DNA from: Limnoperna fortunei | Lineage: Eukaryota > Mollusca > Bivalvia > Mytilida > Modiolidae | DNA: 64,000 nucleotides | Assembly (NCBI GenBank): GCA_944474755.1 | Contig: OX104115.1 | Coordinates: 34,111,080 to 34,175,079 of the forward strand | Direction of reading: 5' to 3' | In this document: positions 22,827 to 33,375 of the stretch, piece by piece | Numbering within the stretch: the stretch's first letter is position 1 | Layout: every line of letters begins with the position of its first letter | Notes under the pieces: model-generated | What the model was told of the DNA's origin: nothing | What the model saw: the letters and a program-made list of their open reading frames with translations, nothing else | The model's database searches: none | Program-made: the position numbers and the translations under genes

Positions 22827-23116
22827 TGCTCACTATTTGATTTTGTTTGTTTGATGGTGTTAAACGGCAATTTCAGCAATTTTTCAGCTATATCGTGGTG
22901 TCCAGTTTTGATTGGGGAGGAAGCAGGAGTACCCGGAGAAAACCCCCGGCCTGCGGTAGGAAAACTGGCAATCCTTGTCAATTAAGATTGGAGTCGAGTA
23001 CACCCTCTACCTGCAGTGAGAATCGAACCCGTAACCTCAGTGTTGACAGACCATGTGATCAATAGTAGACGAACTACCTTAACCACTCGGCTACCGAGGC
23101 CCCTGCTCACTATTTG
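22827..23116 (-). mobile_element. Full-length tRNA-derived SINE with 13 bp TSD
   Basis: TGCTCACTATTTG at 22827-22839 and 23104-23116 is a perfect target duplication around a 264 bp element. Read on the minus strand, the head GCCTCGGTAGCCGAGTGGTT (A box) and GGGTTCGATTCTC (B box) resemble a tRNA with a long variable arm. A core with CCAGTTTTCCTACCGCAGG and GGGTACTCCTGCTTCCTCC comes next. The tail is GCTGAAAAATTGCTGAAATT then AACACCATCAAACAAACAAA. The perfect TSD implies a fairly recent insertion. The 5' 5' head could still support Pol III transcription. The superfamily (V-SINE/RUDI-like or MetaSINE) cannot be decided here. Confidence 0.9.
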
Positions 23117-23769
23117 TATTTGTTTACTGTTTTGTTTTTCATGTTCAGCTTTTGAGTACAGTTTTGGATATAACTATTATTATATGTGTCTTAATATGCA
23201 TATATCATTGGCATTAATGATGCAAACTGCTTAAAATGAATCTTCCCTATATAATAAACTGTGGAAAGTATATTTAGTTGTTTTACTGTTACCTGAAGAC
23301 AAAAATACCAAAAATACTCATTGCATGTTTATTGCATTACATGTTTTGTAGAAACAAAGGAACTGTACACAGTAACTAATTGTAAAATAAAAACTCATTC
23401 ATTTCAACCAAAACAATTATGAAATATGTTTTTTTTCCAATTTTTATTTATTGATATTTAAACAATCAGTAATAAGACATCATGTCTGTTAGAGATCCGT
23501 ACTCAAGATTTGTACTAAAAATCTAATGTAAGGCTGGTATTATATATATTTTTCTTATTCTTTGTTCATAAATTCTAATATTATCTTTAGAATTTAATAT
23601 TTATAAGAGCAATAGTTCACAACAACTGAACAAGGCATGTAAGACTGGGGTTACTTAACAATTAAATACACACTTTAAACTAATTTATCGAGATTAAATT
23701 CAATAACAATATGCAGACCGCAAGTTATGAGTACTGCAGTGGAGTCTGGAGATGTCTATGAGTGGCCGT
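23117..23769. other. AT-rich gap
   Basis: No gene or supported repeat is seen before the hairpin cluster. Confidence 0.35.
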
Positions 23770-24155
23770 TCATGTCGCAACAAGGATACTTCTATAATTA
23801 TACTTTTTCTATAATTATACTTCTCATTTCTATCATTATACTTCCTGGAAGTATAACGATACTTTATGCTAATATAATTATACTTCATCAAAGTATCATT
23901 ATATTTACTTGAAATATTATTATATTAAGTTATGTCTGAGTGTTTCAAAAATGTATCAGTTTTCTTCCTACTTGTATATATATATAGTTAAACTTGTTAA
24001 AGTATAATGATGAAAATGATACTTTTTAAAAGCATTATGATACTTCTCAAAAATATAATAATACTTATCAAAAGTATAATGATACTTCTTAAAAGTATAA
24101 TGATACTTTTTAAAGTATAATGATACTTCTAAAAAGTATCATTATACAGTCAGTG
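23770..24155. repeat. Cluster of AAGTATAATGATACTT mini-hairpins
   Basis: At least ten copies of AAGTATAATGATACTT or close variants (each a 6 bp inverted repeat around AATG or ATTA) lie almost end to end. A segment with TTACTTGAAATA and TGTTTCAAAAATGTATCAG sits in the middle. An inverted copy of the whole arrangement is at 32512-32780. Confidence 0.8.
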
Positions 24156-24164
24156 ACAGTACTT

Positions 24165-24345
24165 GAGATTCAGAACGCTATCCTTCAGCAATCAGTTATC
24201 AATCAGTCAGATCAGAAAAATCGTCCCAACTCCCAATCCGTCCATCCGTCAATTGACGGATTTGGAACGATTTGTGAATGATCTGACAGATTGATTTGGA
24301 CTGATCGCTCCAATCCGTCCATTCAACTTCCGGTTACTGAAATAA
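24165..24345 (+). repeat. GACGGAT-rich dispersed repeat, copy 1
   Basis: CAGCAATCAGTTATCAATCA, CCGTCAATTGACGG and repeated AATCCGTCCAT/GACGGATT words match the repeats at 32255 and 41305. It adjoins the mini-hairpin cluster. Confidence 0.6.
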
Positions 24346-24452
24346 ATATTTCGGAATGTGAAAATTCGTTTGTAAATATTAGAAGTATAAAAAATGTCAA
24401 GTGTTATGTCCTCATTTATGGCTCGTTTTACCTTATTATAAGGTTAAAACTT

Positions 24453-24662
24453 GTCTAAAGTTATAATTGATGTAAATGAAAATTCCCCCAATCTATCAAA
24501 AAATGCATCTGTGACGACATATAAACATCACATATTGTCATTTTATTAATAAAATAATTAAAACACAGTAAATAAAACACACACACACACACACAGGCAG
24601 ACAATGTACGCCAAGGCGTACGTCTCGTACTTGTCTTCGAAATTTTTTAAAGCGGAAAAAGT
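24453..24662 (+). repeat. Intact unit of a ~213 bp tandem duplication (empty site)
   Basis: It starts at GTCTAAAGTTATAATTGATG and ends with the 47 bp word GCGTAC...GCGGAAAAAGT (24616-24662). The second unit starts at 24666 with the same GTCTAAAGTTATAA, but is interrupted after 24745 and resumes at 30605, ending with the same 47 bp word at 30701-30747. This copy therefore shows the locus before the array inserted. It includes a CA microsatellite at 24577-24598. Confidence 0.8.
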
Positions 24663-24665
24663 CTA

Positions 24666-24745
24666 GTCTAAAGTTATAAATGATAAATGGAAATTACCCA
24701 CAATTTATAACTAATGCATCTCTGAAGGAAAATAAACATCAATTA
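24666..24745 (+). repeat. Left half of the interrupted duplicate unit
   Basis: It matches 24453-24535 and stops at CATCAATTA, exactly where the Helentron-like array starts. The right half resumes at 30605. Confidence 0.8.
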
Positions 24746-25799
24746 AAAGTTCATTTGTTCTGAGAACAAATGAGAAGGTCTTTCCCACTGTTCCTCTGAA
24801 GTAAGAAAAGTTAGTTGATGCTATGGGATTTTGTGTCTTGCTATAACACAAAATGTCACTTCCAGTCATAAAAATGAGTTATTTGAGTAAAGAAAGTGGT
24901 CCCGAGCCAAAAAATATATGGGTTGTTAAGGACTTTCATTCCGTTGCTATGGACAAAAGACCACTTCCGGTCATGAAATGACATATTTAAGTAAAGTTCA
25001 TCATTCTGATTCTAAAAATATATGGTTGCTAAGGACTTTTTATAACGGTCACCTTGTTGCTATGGTATGCCCTTGACCTACGACCTTTGACCTTTGGCTC
25101 AAATTGAAGCTCTTTTCCTACTGATCATGTTTAACCTATATGTTTACTATATTATCTCTAACCGTTTTCAAGTTTTAACCAAAAAACCGATTAACCGAAA
25201 TGCGTCAAGGGCAGTAACTCGAAAACGGTTCATCGCACAGCTTCCGGTCAAATGTACCAAATGAAGGTCTTAATAAGAGGAGTATTTTCCCCATTTAATG
25301 TCTGCTTCTATCTTGTATGGTTTGTGAGATATAGTGCTAACAAGAACTTTGGTGACCTTTGACCTTGACTTTTGACCTTTGACCTTGACATTTTTAAATG
25401 TAACATATGTCACTTAGGATCAATGGTGGTGGTCCCAAGTCTCTAGGACTTATGGTTTTTGAGAAAAAAATTTTGACGCGTTGCGACATTTTTCAGGTCA
25501 AAAACGCGTAAACAGGAAGTCAATTGGAAAAAAAAAATTTGCATGACAAATCATCGCCATATGTCCAGCAACATTTTGTACTCTTCAGATTTTAAGAATC
25601 GGTTACGGTTTCTGAGTTTATCTGCTAACAAGGGTTTTCGTGTTCGGGCAGATAACTCTGTTACTAAAAATAGATCGGTCTAAAAGCATGAGCCATGTCA
25701 TCTCCGGATATGACCGATTGATGTTACCAAGTATCGAAATGATACGTCCAGACACTTTTTGGCAAACCTCCGCGGAAGAAGAAAAATAATAATAATTAA
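24746..25799 (-). mobile_element. Array unit 1
   Basis: A standard 1.05 kb unit with a single core repeat (about 25110-25265). It ends with TTTTGGCAAACCTCCGCGG and four AAT repeats. Confidence 0.8.
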
Positions 25800-26860
25800 A
25801 AAGTTCATTTGTTCTGAGAACAAATGAGAAGGTCTTTCCCACTGTTCCTCTGAAGTAAGAAAAGTTAGTTGATGCTATGGGATTTTGTGTCTTGCTATAG
25901 CACAAAATGTCACTTCCAGTCATAAAAAGGAATTATTTGAGTAAAGAAAGTGGTAACGAGCCAAAAATTATATGGTTGTTAAGGACTTTCATTCGGTTGC
26001 TAGGTACAAAAGGCCACTTCCGGTCATGAAATGACATATTTCAGTAAAGTACATCATTCTGATTCTAAAAATATATAGTTGCTAAGGACTTTTTATAACG
26101 GTCACCTTGTTGCTAGGGTATGACCTTGACCTATGACCTTTGACCTTTGGCTCAAATTGAAGCTCTTTTCCTACTGATCATGTTTAACCTATATGTTTAC
26201 TATATTATCTCTAACCGTTTTCAAGTTTTAACCAAAAAACCGATTAACCTAAACGCGTCAAGAGCAGTAACTCAAAAATAGTCAATCGCACAGCTTTCGG
26301 TCAAATGTACCAAATGAAGGTCTCAATAAGTGGAGTATTTTTCCCAATTATTGTCTGCTTCTATCTTTTATGGTTTGTGAGATATAGTGCTAACAAGACC
26401 AATGGTGACCTTTGACCTTGACTTTTGACCTTTGACCTTGACATTTTTAAATGTAACATATGTCACTTAGGATCAATGGTGGTGGTCCCAAGTCTCTAGG
26501 ACTTACGGTTTTCAAGAAAAAAATTTTGACGCGTTGCGACATTTTTCAGGTCAAAAACACGTAAACAGGAAGTCGATTGGAAAAAAAAATTTTGCATGAC
26601 AAATCATCGCCATAGGTCCAGCGACATTTTTTACACTTCAGATTTTCAGAATCGGTTACGGTTTCTGAGTTTATCTGCTAACAAGGGTTTTCGTGTTGGG
26701 GCAGATAACTCTGTCACTAAAAATAGATCGGTCTAAAAGCATGAGCCATGTCATCTCCGGATATGACCGATTGATGATACCAAGTATCGAAATGATACGT
26801 CCAGACACTTTTTGGCAAACCTCCGCGGAAGAAGAAAAATAATAATAATAATAATAATTA
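25800..26860 (-). mobile_element. Array unit 2
   Basis: Nearly identical to unit 1 over its whole length, including TGACCTTTGACCTTTGGCTC and the CTCCGCGGAAGAAG end. The high similarity suggests a recent tandem duplication or rolling-circle concatemer. Confidence 0.8.
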
Positions 26861-28367
26861 AACCGTCATTTGTTCTGAGAACAAATGAGAAGGTCTTTCC
26901 CACTGTTCCTCTGCAGTCAGAAAATTTAAGTGATGCTATGGTATTTTGTGTTTTGCTATAGCACAAAATGTCGCTTCCAGTCATAAAAAATGAGTTATAT
27001 GAGTAAAGAAAGTGTCCCGAACCAAAACATGTATGGTTGTTAAGGACTTTCATTCCGTTGCTAGGGACAAAAAGCCACTTCCGGTCATGAAATGACATAT
27101 TTAAGTAAAGTACATCATTCTGCTTCTAAAAATATATGGTTGCTAAGGATTTTTTATAACAGTTACCTTGTTGCTATGGTATGACCTTCACCTATGACCT
27201 ATGACCTTTGGCTCAAATTGAAGCTCTTTTCCTACTGATCATGTTAAACCTATATGTTTACTATATTATCTCTAACCGTTTTCAAGTTTTAACCAAAAAA
27301 CCAATTAACCGAAACGCGTCAAGGGCTGTAACTCGAAAACGGTTCATCGCACAGCTTCGGGCCGAATGTACCAAATGGACGTCTCGATAAGAGGAGTATT
27401 TTTCCCTTTTATTGTCTGCTTCAATTTTTTATGGTTTTTGAGTTATATTGAAAACAAAATTTAGCCGAAACGTGTCAAGGGCCATAACCTCGAAAACGGG
27501 TTGTCGCACAGTTTTCGACACTGTATATCAAATGTAGATCTCAATGAGAGAAACATTTTTCTGATATATTGTCTGCTTCAATTTTTTATGGTTTTTAAGT
27601 TATATTGAAAACAAAATTTAGCCGAAACCTGTCAAGGGCCATAACCTCTAAAACGGTTTGTCGCACAGTTTTCGAACCTTTATATCAAATGTAGATCTCA
27701 ATGAGAGGAACATTTTTCTGATATATTGTCTGCTTCAATTTTTTATGGTTTTTAAGTTATATTGAAAACAAAATTTAGCCGAAACCTGTCAAGGGCCATA
27801 ACCTCTAAAACGGTTTGTCGCACAGTTTTCAAACCTTTATATCAAATGTAGATCTCAATGAGAGGAACATTTTTCTGATATATTCTCTGCTTCAATTTTG
27901 TATGGTTTTTGAGTTATATTGAAAACAAAATTTCAATGGCGGCCATTTTGAAAATGGTGGACCAAAAATTTTTTTTGATCCGATACCTGTAATTAGGACC
28001 CTCATATCTACTTGGAAACCAAGTTTTGTGTAAATCCGACAACTTTGACGTTTTCGATAAACTTCGCGTCAAAATCGCGTAAACAGGAAGTTGATCGAAG
28101 AGTGTTTTTTTGCATGACAAATCATCGCCATAGAACCAGCGACATTTTGTTCACTTCAGATTTTAAGAATCGGTTACGGTTTCTGAGTTTATCTGCTAAC
28201 AAGGTTTTCGGTGTTAGGGCAGATAACTCTGTTACTAAAAATAGAACAGTCTCACAGGGTGAGCCAGGTCATCTCCTGGTATGAGCGATTAAACGTACCA
28301 AGTATCATAATGATATGTTGAAACCCCTTCTGGCAAACCCATTTGGAAAAATGGGGAGAAAAAGAAA

Positions 28368-28406
<39 letters not shown>

Positions 28407-28599
28407 CATAAGAAATACAAGAAGGTCTTTCCCTTGGAAAGGGGGAAAGACCTTAATAATAATAATCATAAGAAAGACAAGAAGGTCTTTCCCTTGGAAA
28501 AGGGGAAAGACCTTAATAATAATAATAATAATAATCATAAGAAAGACAAGAAGGTCTTTCCCTTGGAAAGGGGGAAAGACCTTAATAATAATAATTAAA
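26861..28599 (-). mobile_element. Array unit 3, expanded with extra core repeats and hairpins
   Basis: About 700 bp longer than its neighbours. After the usual core, three to four extra 157 bp cores (anchor ATGTAGATCTCAATGAGA at 27533, 27690, 27847) replace part of the body. At its right end the hairpin GGTCTTTCCC...GGGAAAGACC is repeated three times (28424-28574), separated by AAT runs. The extra cores match the array at 2440-3235 on the opposite strand. The right end has ATGGGGAGAAAAAG in place of CCTCCGCGGAAGAAG, a subfamily difference shared with unit 4. Confidence 0.8.
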
Positions 28600-29655
28600 A
28601 TGCCATTTGTTCTGAGAACAAATGAGAAGGTCTTTCCCACTGTTACTCTAAAGTGAGAAAATATATGTGATGCTATGGGATTTTGTGTCTTGCTAAGCAC
28701 AAAATGTCACTTCCAGTCATAAAAATAAGTTATTTGAGTATAGAAAGTGGTCCAGAGCCAAAAAATATATGGTTGTTAAGGACTTTCATTCGGTTGCTAG
28801 GGACAAAAGGCCATTTCCTGTCATGAAATGAAATATTACAGTAAAGAAGATCATTCTGATTCTAAAAATATATGGTTGCTAAGGACTTTATATAACGGTC
28901 ACCTTGTTGCTAGGGTATGACCTTGACCTATGACCTTTGACCTTTGGCTCAAATTGAAGCTCTTTTCATACTGATCACTTTAAACCTATATGTTTACTAT
29001 ATTATCTCTAACCGTTTTCAAGTTTTAACCAAAAAACCGATTAACCGAAACGCGTCAAGGGCAGTAACTCGAAAACGATTCATCGCACAGCTTCCGGTCA
29101 AATGTACCAAATGAAGGTCTCAATAAGTGGAGTATTTTTCCCATGTATTGTTTGCTTCGATCTTCTATGGTTTGTGAGATATAGTGCTAACAAGACCTAT
29201 GGTGACCTTTGACCTTGACTTTTGACCTTTGACCTTGACATTTTTAATGTAACATATGTCACTTAGGATCAATGGTGGTGGTCCCAAGTCTCTAGGACTT
29301 ACGGTTTTTGAGAAAAAATTTTTGACGCGTTGCGTCATTTTTCAGGTCAAAAACGCGTAAACCGGAAGTCGATTAAGAAAAAAAGTTTGCATGTTAAATC
29401 ATCGCCATACGTCGCCCTACACTTTGCACACTTCAGATTTTGAGTATCTGTTACGGTTTCTGAGTTTATCTGCTAACAAGGTTTTCGGTGTTGGGGCAGA
29501 TAACTCTGTTACTAAAAAGAGAATAGTCTCACAGGGTGAGCCAGGTCATCTCCTGGTATGAGCGATTAAACGTACCAAGTATCATAATGATATGTCGAAA
29601 CCCCTTCTGGCAAACCCATTTTGAAATTTGGGGAGAAAAAGAAAAATAATAATAA
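28600..29655 (-). mobile_element. Array unit 4
   Basis: Standard length with a single core. It ends CCCATTTTGAAATTTGGGGAG like unit 3, so units 3 and 4 form a subfamily distinct from units 1, 2 and 5. Confidence 0.8.
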
Positions 29656-30604
29656 TAAACCGCCATTTGTTCTGAGAACAAATGAGAAGGTCTTTCCCAC
29701 TGTTCCTCTTAAGTCTGAAAATTTAGGTGATGATACAAATATATACTAAAAATATATTGTTGCTGGGGACTTTTTATAACAGTTACCTTGTTGCTAGGGC
29801 ATGACCTTGATCTATGACCTTTGACCTTGGCTCAAATAGAAGCTCTTTTCCTGATCACTTTAAACCTATATGTTTACTATATTATCTCTAACCGTTTTCA
29901 AGTTTTAACCAACAAACCGATTAACCGAAACGCGTAACCAAAAGAGCAGTAATTCGAAAATGGTTCATCGCGCAGCTTCGGGTCAATTGTACCAATGACG
30001 GTCTCAAAATGAGAAATATTTTCCCCATTTATTGCCTGCTTCTATCCTTTGTGGTTTGTGAGATATAGTGCTTACAAGACCTATGGTGACCTTTGACCTT
30101 GACATTTTTAAATGTAATATATGTCACATAGGATCAATGGTGGTGGTCCCAAGTCTCTAGGACTTATTGTTTCTGAGAAAACAATTTTGACGTGTTGCGA
30201 CATTTTTCAGGTCAAAAATGCGTAAACAGGAAGTCGATTGGAAAAAAAAATTTGCATGACAAATCATAGCCATAAATCCAGCGACATTTTGTACACTTCA
30301 GATTTTGAGAATCGGTTACGGTTTCTGAGTTTATCTGCTAACAAGAGTTTGCGGTGTTGGGGCAGATAACTCTGTTACTAAAAATAGATCGGTTTCACAG
30401 GGTGAACCAAGTCATCTCTGGATATGACCGATAAATTGTATCAAGTATCGAAATGATATGTCGCAACACATTTTGGCAAACTTCAGCAGAAAAAAATAAT
30501 CATCATAAGAAATACAGTAAGGTCTTTTCCTCGGAAAAGGGAAAGACCTTAATAATCATAAGAAATACAAGAAGGTCTTTCCCTTGGAAAGGGGGAAAGA
30601 CCTT
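29656..30604 (-). mobile_element. Array unit 5, internally deleted, with terminal hairpin pair
   Basis: A stretch of about 100-150 bp present in the other units after GAAAATTTAGGTGATG is missing. The right end carries two hairpins of the GGTCTTTCCC/GGGAAAGACC type (30520-30604), which on the minus strand is the 5' terminus of the whole array. Confidence 0.8.
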
Positions 30605-30747
30605 AATTAGTGTCATTTTATTTAAAAAAAAATAATTAAAAAAGAAATGAAAAAAACCACACATAATGAATTCAAAAACTATTTGACCTCGCGTGCCAAT
30701 GCGTACATCTCGTATTTGTCTTCGAAATTTTTTAAAGCGGAAAAAGT
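30605..30747 (+). repeat. Right half of the interrupted duplicate unit
   Basis: GTGTCATTTTATTT onward matches 24536-24662 and ends with the shared 47 bp word at 30701-30747. Confidence 0.8.
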
Positions 30748-30907
30748 GAGAAAGACGAAAAACGTGAAGGCGGAATCGTAACATTTTTTTTCACTTCGCG
30801 CTTTCGCATTAGCATTGTTTGTATGTATATGTATGTTTAAATTTTTTTTTAACTATTTTCAAAATTATATTAGTCTATATAATATGATGTCGAGATCTTA
30901 TATGGAA

Positions 30908-31262
30908 AAGCTGGAGTACCCAAATAAACAGCAGACCTTCTACAGGAAAACTGGTGCTATTTGCAAAATTTAGGGATGAGTCGAGCACACCATGCCAAGA
31001 ATATAGTACTCCTGAAAGTTAAGAGCTCCAGTAGAACTTGTTACACGGTTGATTTCATCGAGAGATAACATACTTTGTAAATGTATCTGACTCCGTTGAT
31101 CACATAAATTTATTAGCAGATAGTTCAACAATCATGAGGACCCCAGGTGGTCAGGGGAACTTTAAGTCGTATATTCTTGGCATGCCTATCGCTGTAAGGG
31201 TCCAACAGACAACTCGGTGATCGGTGATCAATAATAGATTACTGCTACCTTAACCACCGAGG
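30908..31262 (-). mobile_element. Diverged SINE interrupted by a MITE
   Basis: GGAGTACCC, AGGAAAACTGG and GAGTCGAGCACACC (30912-30992) are the SINE core in reverse. CAACAGAC, TGATCAATAATAGA and CTACCTTAACCACCGAGG (31203-31262) are its tRNA head in reverse. Between them lies a TIR element at 30991-31184. The head meets the head of the plus-strand SINE at 31255, so the two SINEs are head to head. Confidence 0.65.
30991..31184. mobile_element. ~190 bp MITE nested in the SINE
   Basis: CATGCCAAGAATATAGTACT...GAAAGTT at the left and AACTTTAAGTCG...ATATTCTTGGCATG at the right are inverted repeats of about 27-30 bp. The interior is non-coding. It splits the SINE core from its tRNA-like head. Confidence 0.7.
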
Positions 31263-31805
31263 TCGAGGTCGAGAGTGATTATGGTAGTTCGTCTAGTATT
31301 GATCACGCGGTCTGTCAACACTGAGGTGGCGGGTTCCAGTCTCACTGCAGGCAGGGGGCACTCGACTCAATCTTAATTGACAAGGATTGCCAGTTTTCAT
31401 ACCAAAGGTCGGGGGTTTTCGCCTGGTACTCCGGAGTAGTAGGGTGTGAGATGTTTTGTCCCCCGCAAAGACGCAAGGCGTTCAGGCGTTCCCAAATATG
31501 GGCATACCCCGCCCCTTTTCTATATATGGTCACCGGAAGTCGACAACCACGAGATTCCGATAGCATGAATCATCGCGCACCTGTCATAAAGCGTTACGGT
31601 CAGCGATATTTAAATATTTGAATGCACAAATCGAAACGCTCATTCCGGATGGTTCGACAGTACGTTATAAATTAATATTAAATAATGAAATGATTGCAAT
31701 TTTATCATTTTCTCCGGGTACTCCGGCTTTTTCTCCCAATAAAAACTGGACGCCATGATATAGATGAAAAAATGCTGAAAGTGGCGTTAAGCACCAATCA
31801 AAACA
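31255..31805 (+). mobile_element. SINE split by a 283 bp insertion
   Basis: The head and first core half (31255-31434) end in GTACTCCGG. The second half resumes after a second GTACTCCGG (31718-31726) and runs to the tail (AACTGGACGCCATGATATAG, GTGGCGTTAAGCACC, CAAACACAACAA). The duplicated 9 bp flanks the inserted 31435-31717 segment like a target duplication. The insert has no clear terminal inverted repeats. Two independent SINE pieces are the alternative reading. Confidence 0.65.
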
Positions 31806-32254
31806 AACACAACAAACTAAAAAAAAAACAAAAAACGCAGGCATAAATTTAAGTAACCAGTAATGATGTCAAAAAGAGGCCATGTCCTTTCATAAATGTG
31901 AAATAAATCTGTTACTGATTGGGGGAGTCGGATCGGCTTAATATACGACAAAAAATATACATTTACCAGGTCGCAGAAAATAAAATAGTCCGAAATCAAG
32001 AGTCGCGGAAATAAAAAAAAAAGAGAATCAATAATGGATTACGAAAATAAAATATTTACCTCATCGCTACTGATGTGCCTTAAATCGAAGTTCTTTTAGG
32101 TTTACAGGGCTAGACCCGCAGATATGTCCTGCCTTAAAGAAATTTGCTAAATATATATATATAGTTTATTTATTTTATTTTGTAGAACGAGACATTGTAT
32201 TTATTCTTTTGAATACTTGCGTTTATTTTATTATAAATGTTATTATAAATGCAT
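31806..32254. other. AT-rich gap
   Basis: Nothing that I can support. Confidence 0.35.
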
Positions 32255-32505
32255 AAAATAAAATATACAGATGACGCAGAATTCGTTTTATCTTCAAATT
32301 ATGAATTTATACGTATCCGTATCTGGGTCGCACTGATTGGATTTATCGCACTAATCGCTGACGGTTACCAAGGTAATGACGGATTCATAATTTTTGACGT
32401 ATTCATCATCAATCAGTCAGCGTTCCAAAATCAGTCAGCAATCAGTTATAAATGACCCTCATAAATCAGTCAAAGTGTTGCGTAAATGGGTGCAAGTACT
32501 GTACT
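32255..32505 (+). repeat. GACGGAT-rich dispersed repeat, copy 2
   Basis: It starts ATGACGCAGAATTCGTTTTA, followed by TCTTCAAATTATGAATTTAT. It contains TAATGACGGATTCATAATTT and GTCAGCAATCAGTTATAAAT. It aligns along its length with 41305-41575. Confidence 0.75.
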
Positions 32506-32511
32506 TCTAAG

Positions 32512-32780
32512 TTCTAAGAAGTATCGTTATACTTTTAAAAAGTATCATTATACTTTTGAGAAATATCATTATACTTTTGAGAACTATCATTATGCTTTAA
32601 CAAGTTTAACTACACAAGTAGGAAGTAAACTGATACATTTTTGAAACACTCTGATATAACTAAATATAATGGTATTTCAAGTAAATATAATGATACTTTG
32701 ATGTATCATTGTATTTACTTGAAATACCATTATTTCAAGTAAATTATACTTGAAATAATTAGTATTTGTGTCTAATTAAT
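32512..32780. repeat. Second mini-hairpin cluster
   Basis: AAGTATCGTTATACTT, AAGTATCATTATACTT and related words, then a segment with CTACACAAGTAGGAAG and ATTTTTGAAACACTC. This is the inverse of the cluster at 23770-24155. Confidence 0.8.
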
Positions 32781-33375
32781 ATAATATATTTTAACTTAAT
32801 TCAGAACCGGATAACTCGAACACCAAGTTTCGACCCAACTATTTACCAGATGTGTTAATGACCACTCTTCAATCTTAAATTTAGTATTATTTTCGAAATT
32901 TTCTAAATGTCGAATTGTGGAGTTTTTCCATCTAAACGCACTGTAACAGAGGTAAATTGAATTGACGAAGTTTTTTCCTATAGTTGTATACTCCTTTATA
33001 ATAGATAGCGGAATTGTGAAATGTGTGAAGCTAATAAAGTTAAGTTTTTTCGATTTTAGTTATTTAATCTATTAAACTATAGAAAAATCAATTATTTAAG
33101 ATATACATATAAAATGTAAAAAAAACATTGACATAATCTCTTGATCTAACAAGTCTTGGGCTGCATTTAAACATGGTAACTGTTTTAGCATCTGCGGGTC
33201 AATATACAATCCCTTGCTTCTCATATCTAACACTCTCTGGGCCGTAGACCTTCCTACTCCAGGTAATTTGATAAATCGGATTTATTACATTCATTAATTA
33301 TAATTCTCTGGAAATTATAAGTACTCCGGAGTTCAAATGGACACACGTATACATTGTAGTAAATAAAACACAAAA
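32781..33375. other. AT-rich gap
   Basis: AACCGGATAACTCGAACACC near 32804 resembles the end of the 162 bp unit at 10840. Otherwise nothing is recognised. Confidence 0.35.

Larger units (their letters stand above)
24746..30604 (-). mobile_element. Head-to-tail array of five Helentron-like family 1 units
   Basis: Unit starts are marked by the hairpin CATTTGTTCT-g-AGAACAAATG at 24752, 25806, 26867, 28604 and 29664 (spacing 1054, 1061, 1737, 1060). Each unit then has GAGAAGGTCTTTCCC, a body with TGACCTTTGACC words, one or more core repeats, and an end TTTTGGCAAACC followed by AAT repeats. The 3' (hairpin) end is on the left, so the array reads on the minus strand. No unit encodes a transposase. 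The insertion point is exact because the interrupted duplicate unit flanks it with AATTA on both sides (24741-24745, 30605-30609). Confidence 0.8.

Noticed and set aside
22840..23103. tRNA gene from the A and B boxes
   Set aside because: The tRNA-like head is part of a SINE with core, tail and TSD, and it does not fold into a full tRNA that I can support.
28305..28700. Open frames on both strands with poly-isoleucine and KVFPPFQGKDLLVFLM repeats
   Set aside because: They come from AAT microsatellite runs and the repeated GGTCTTTCCC hairpins of the transposon array, not from a gene.
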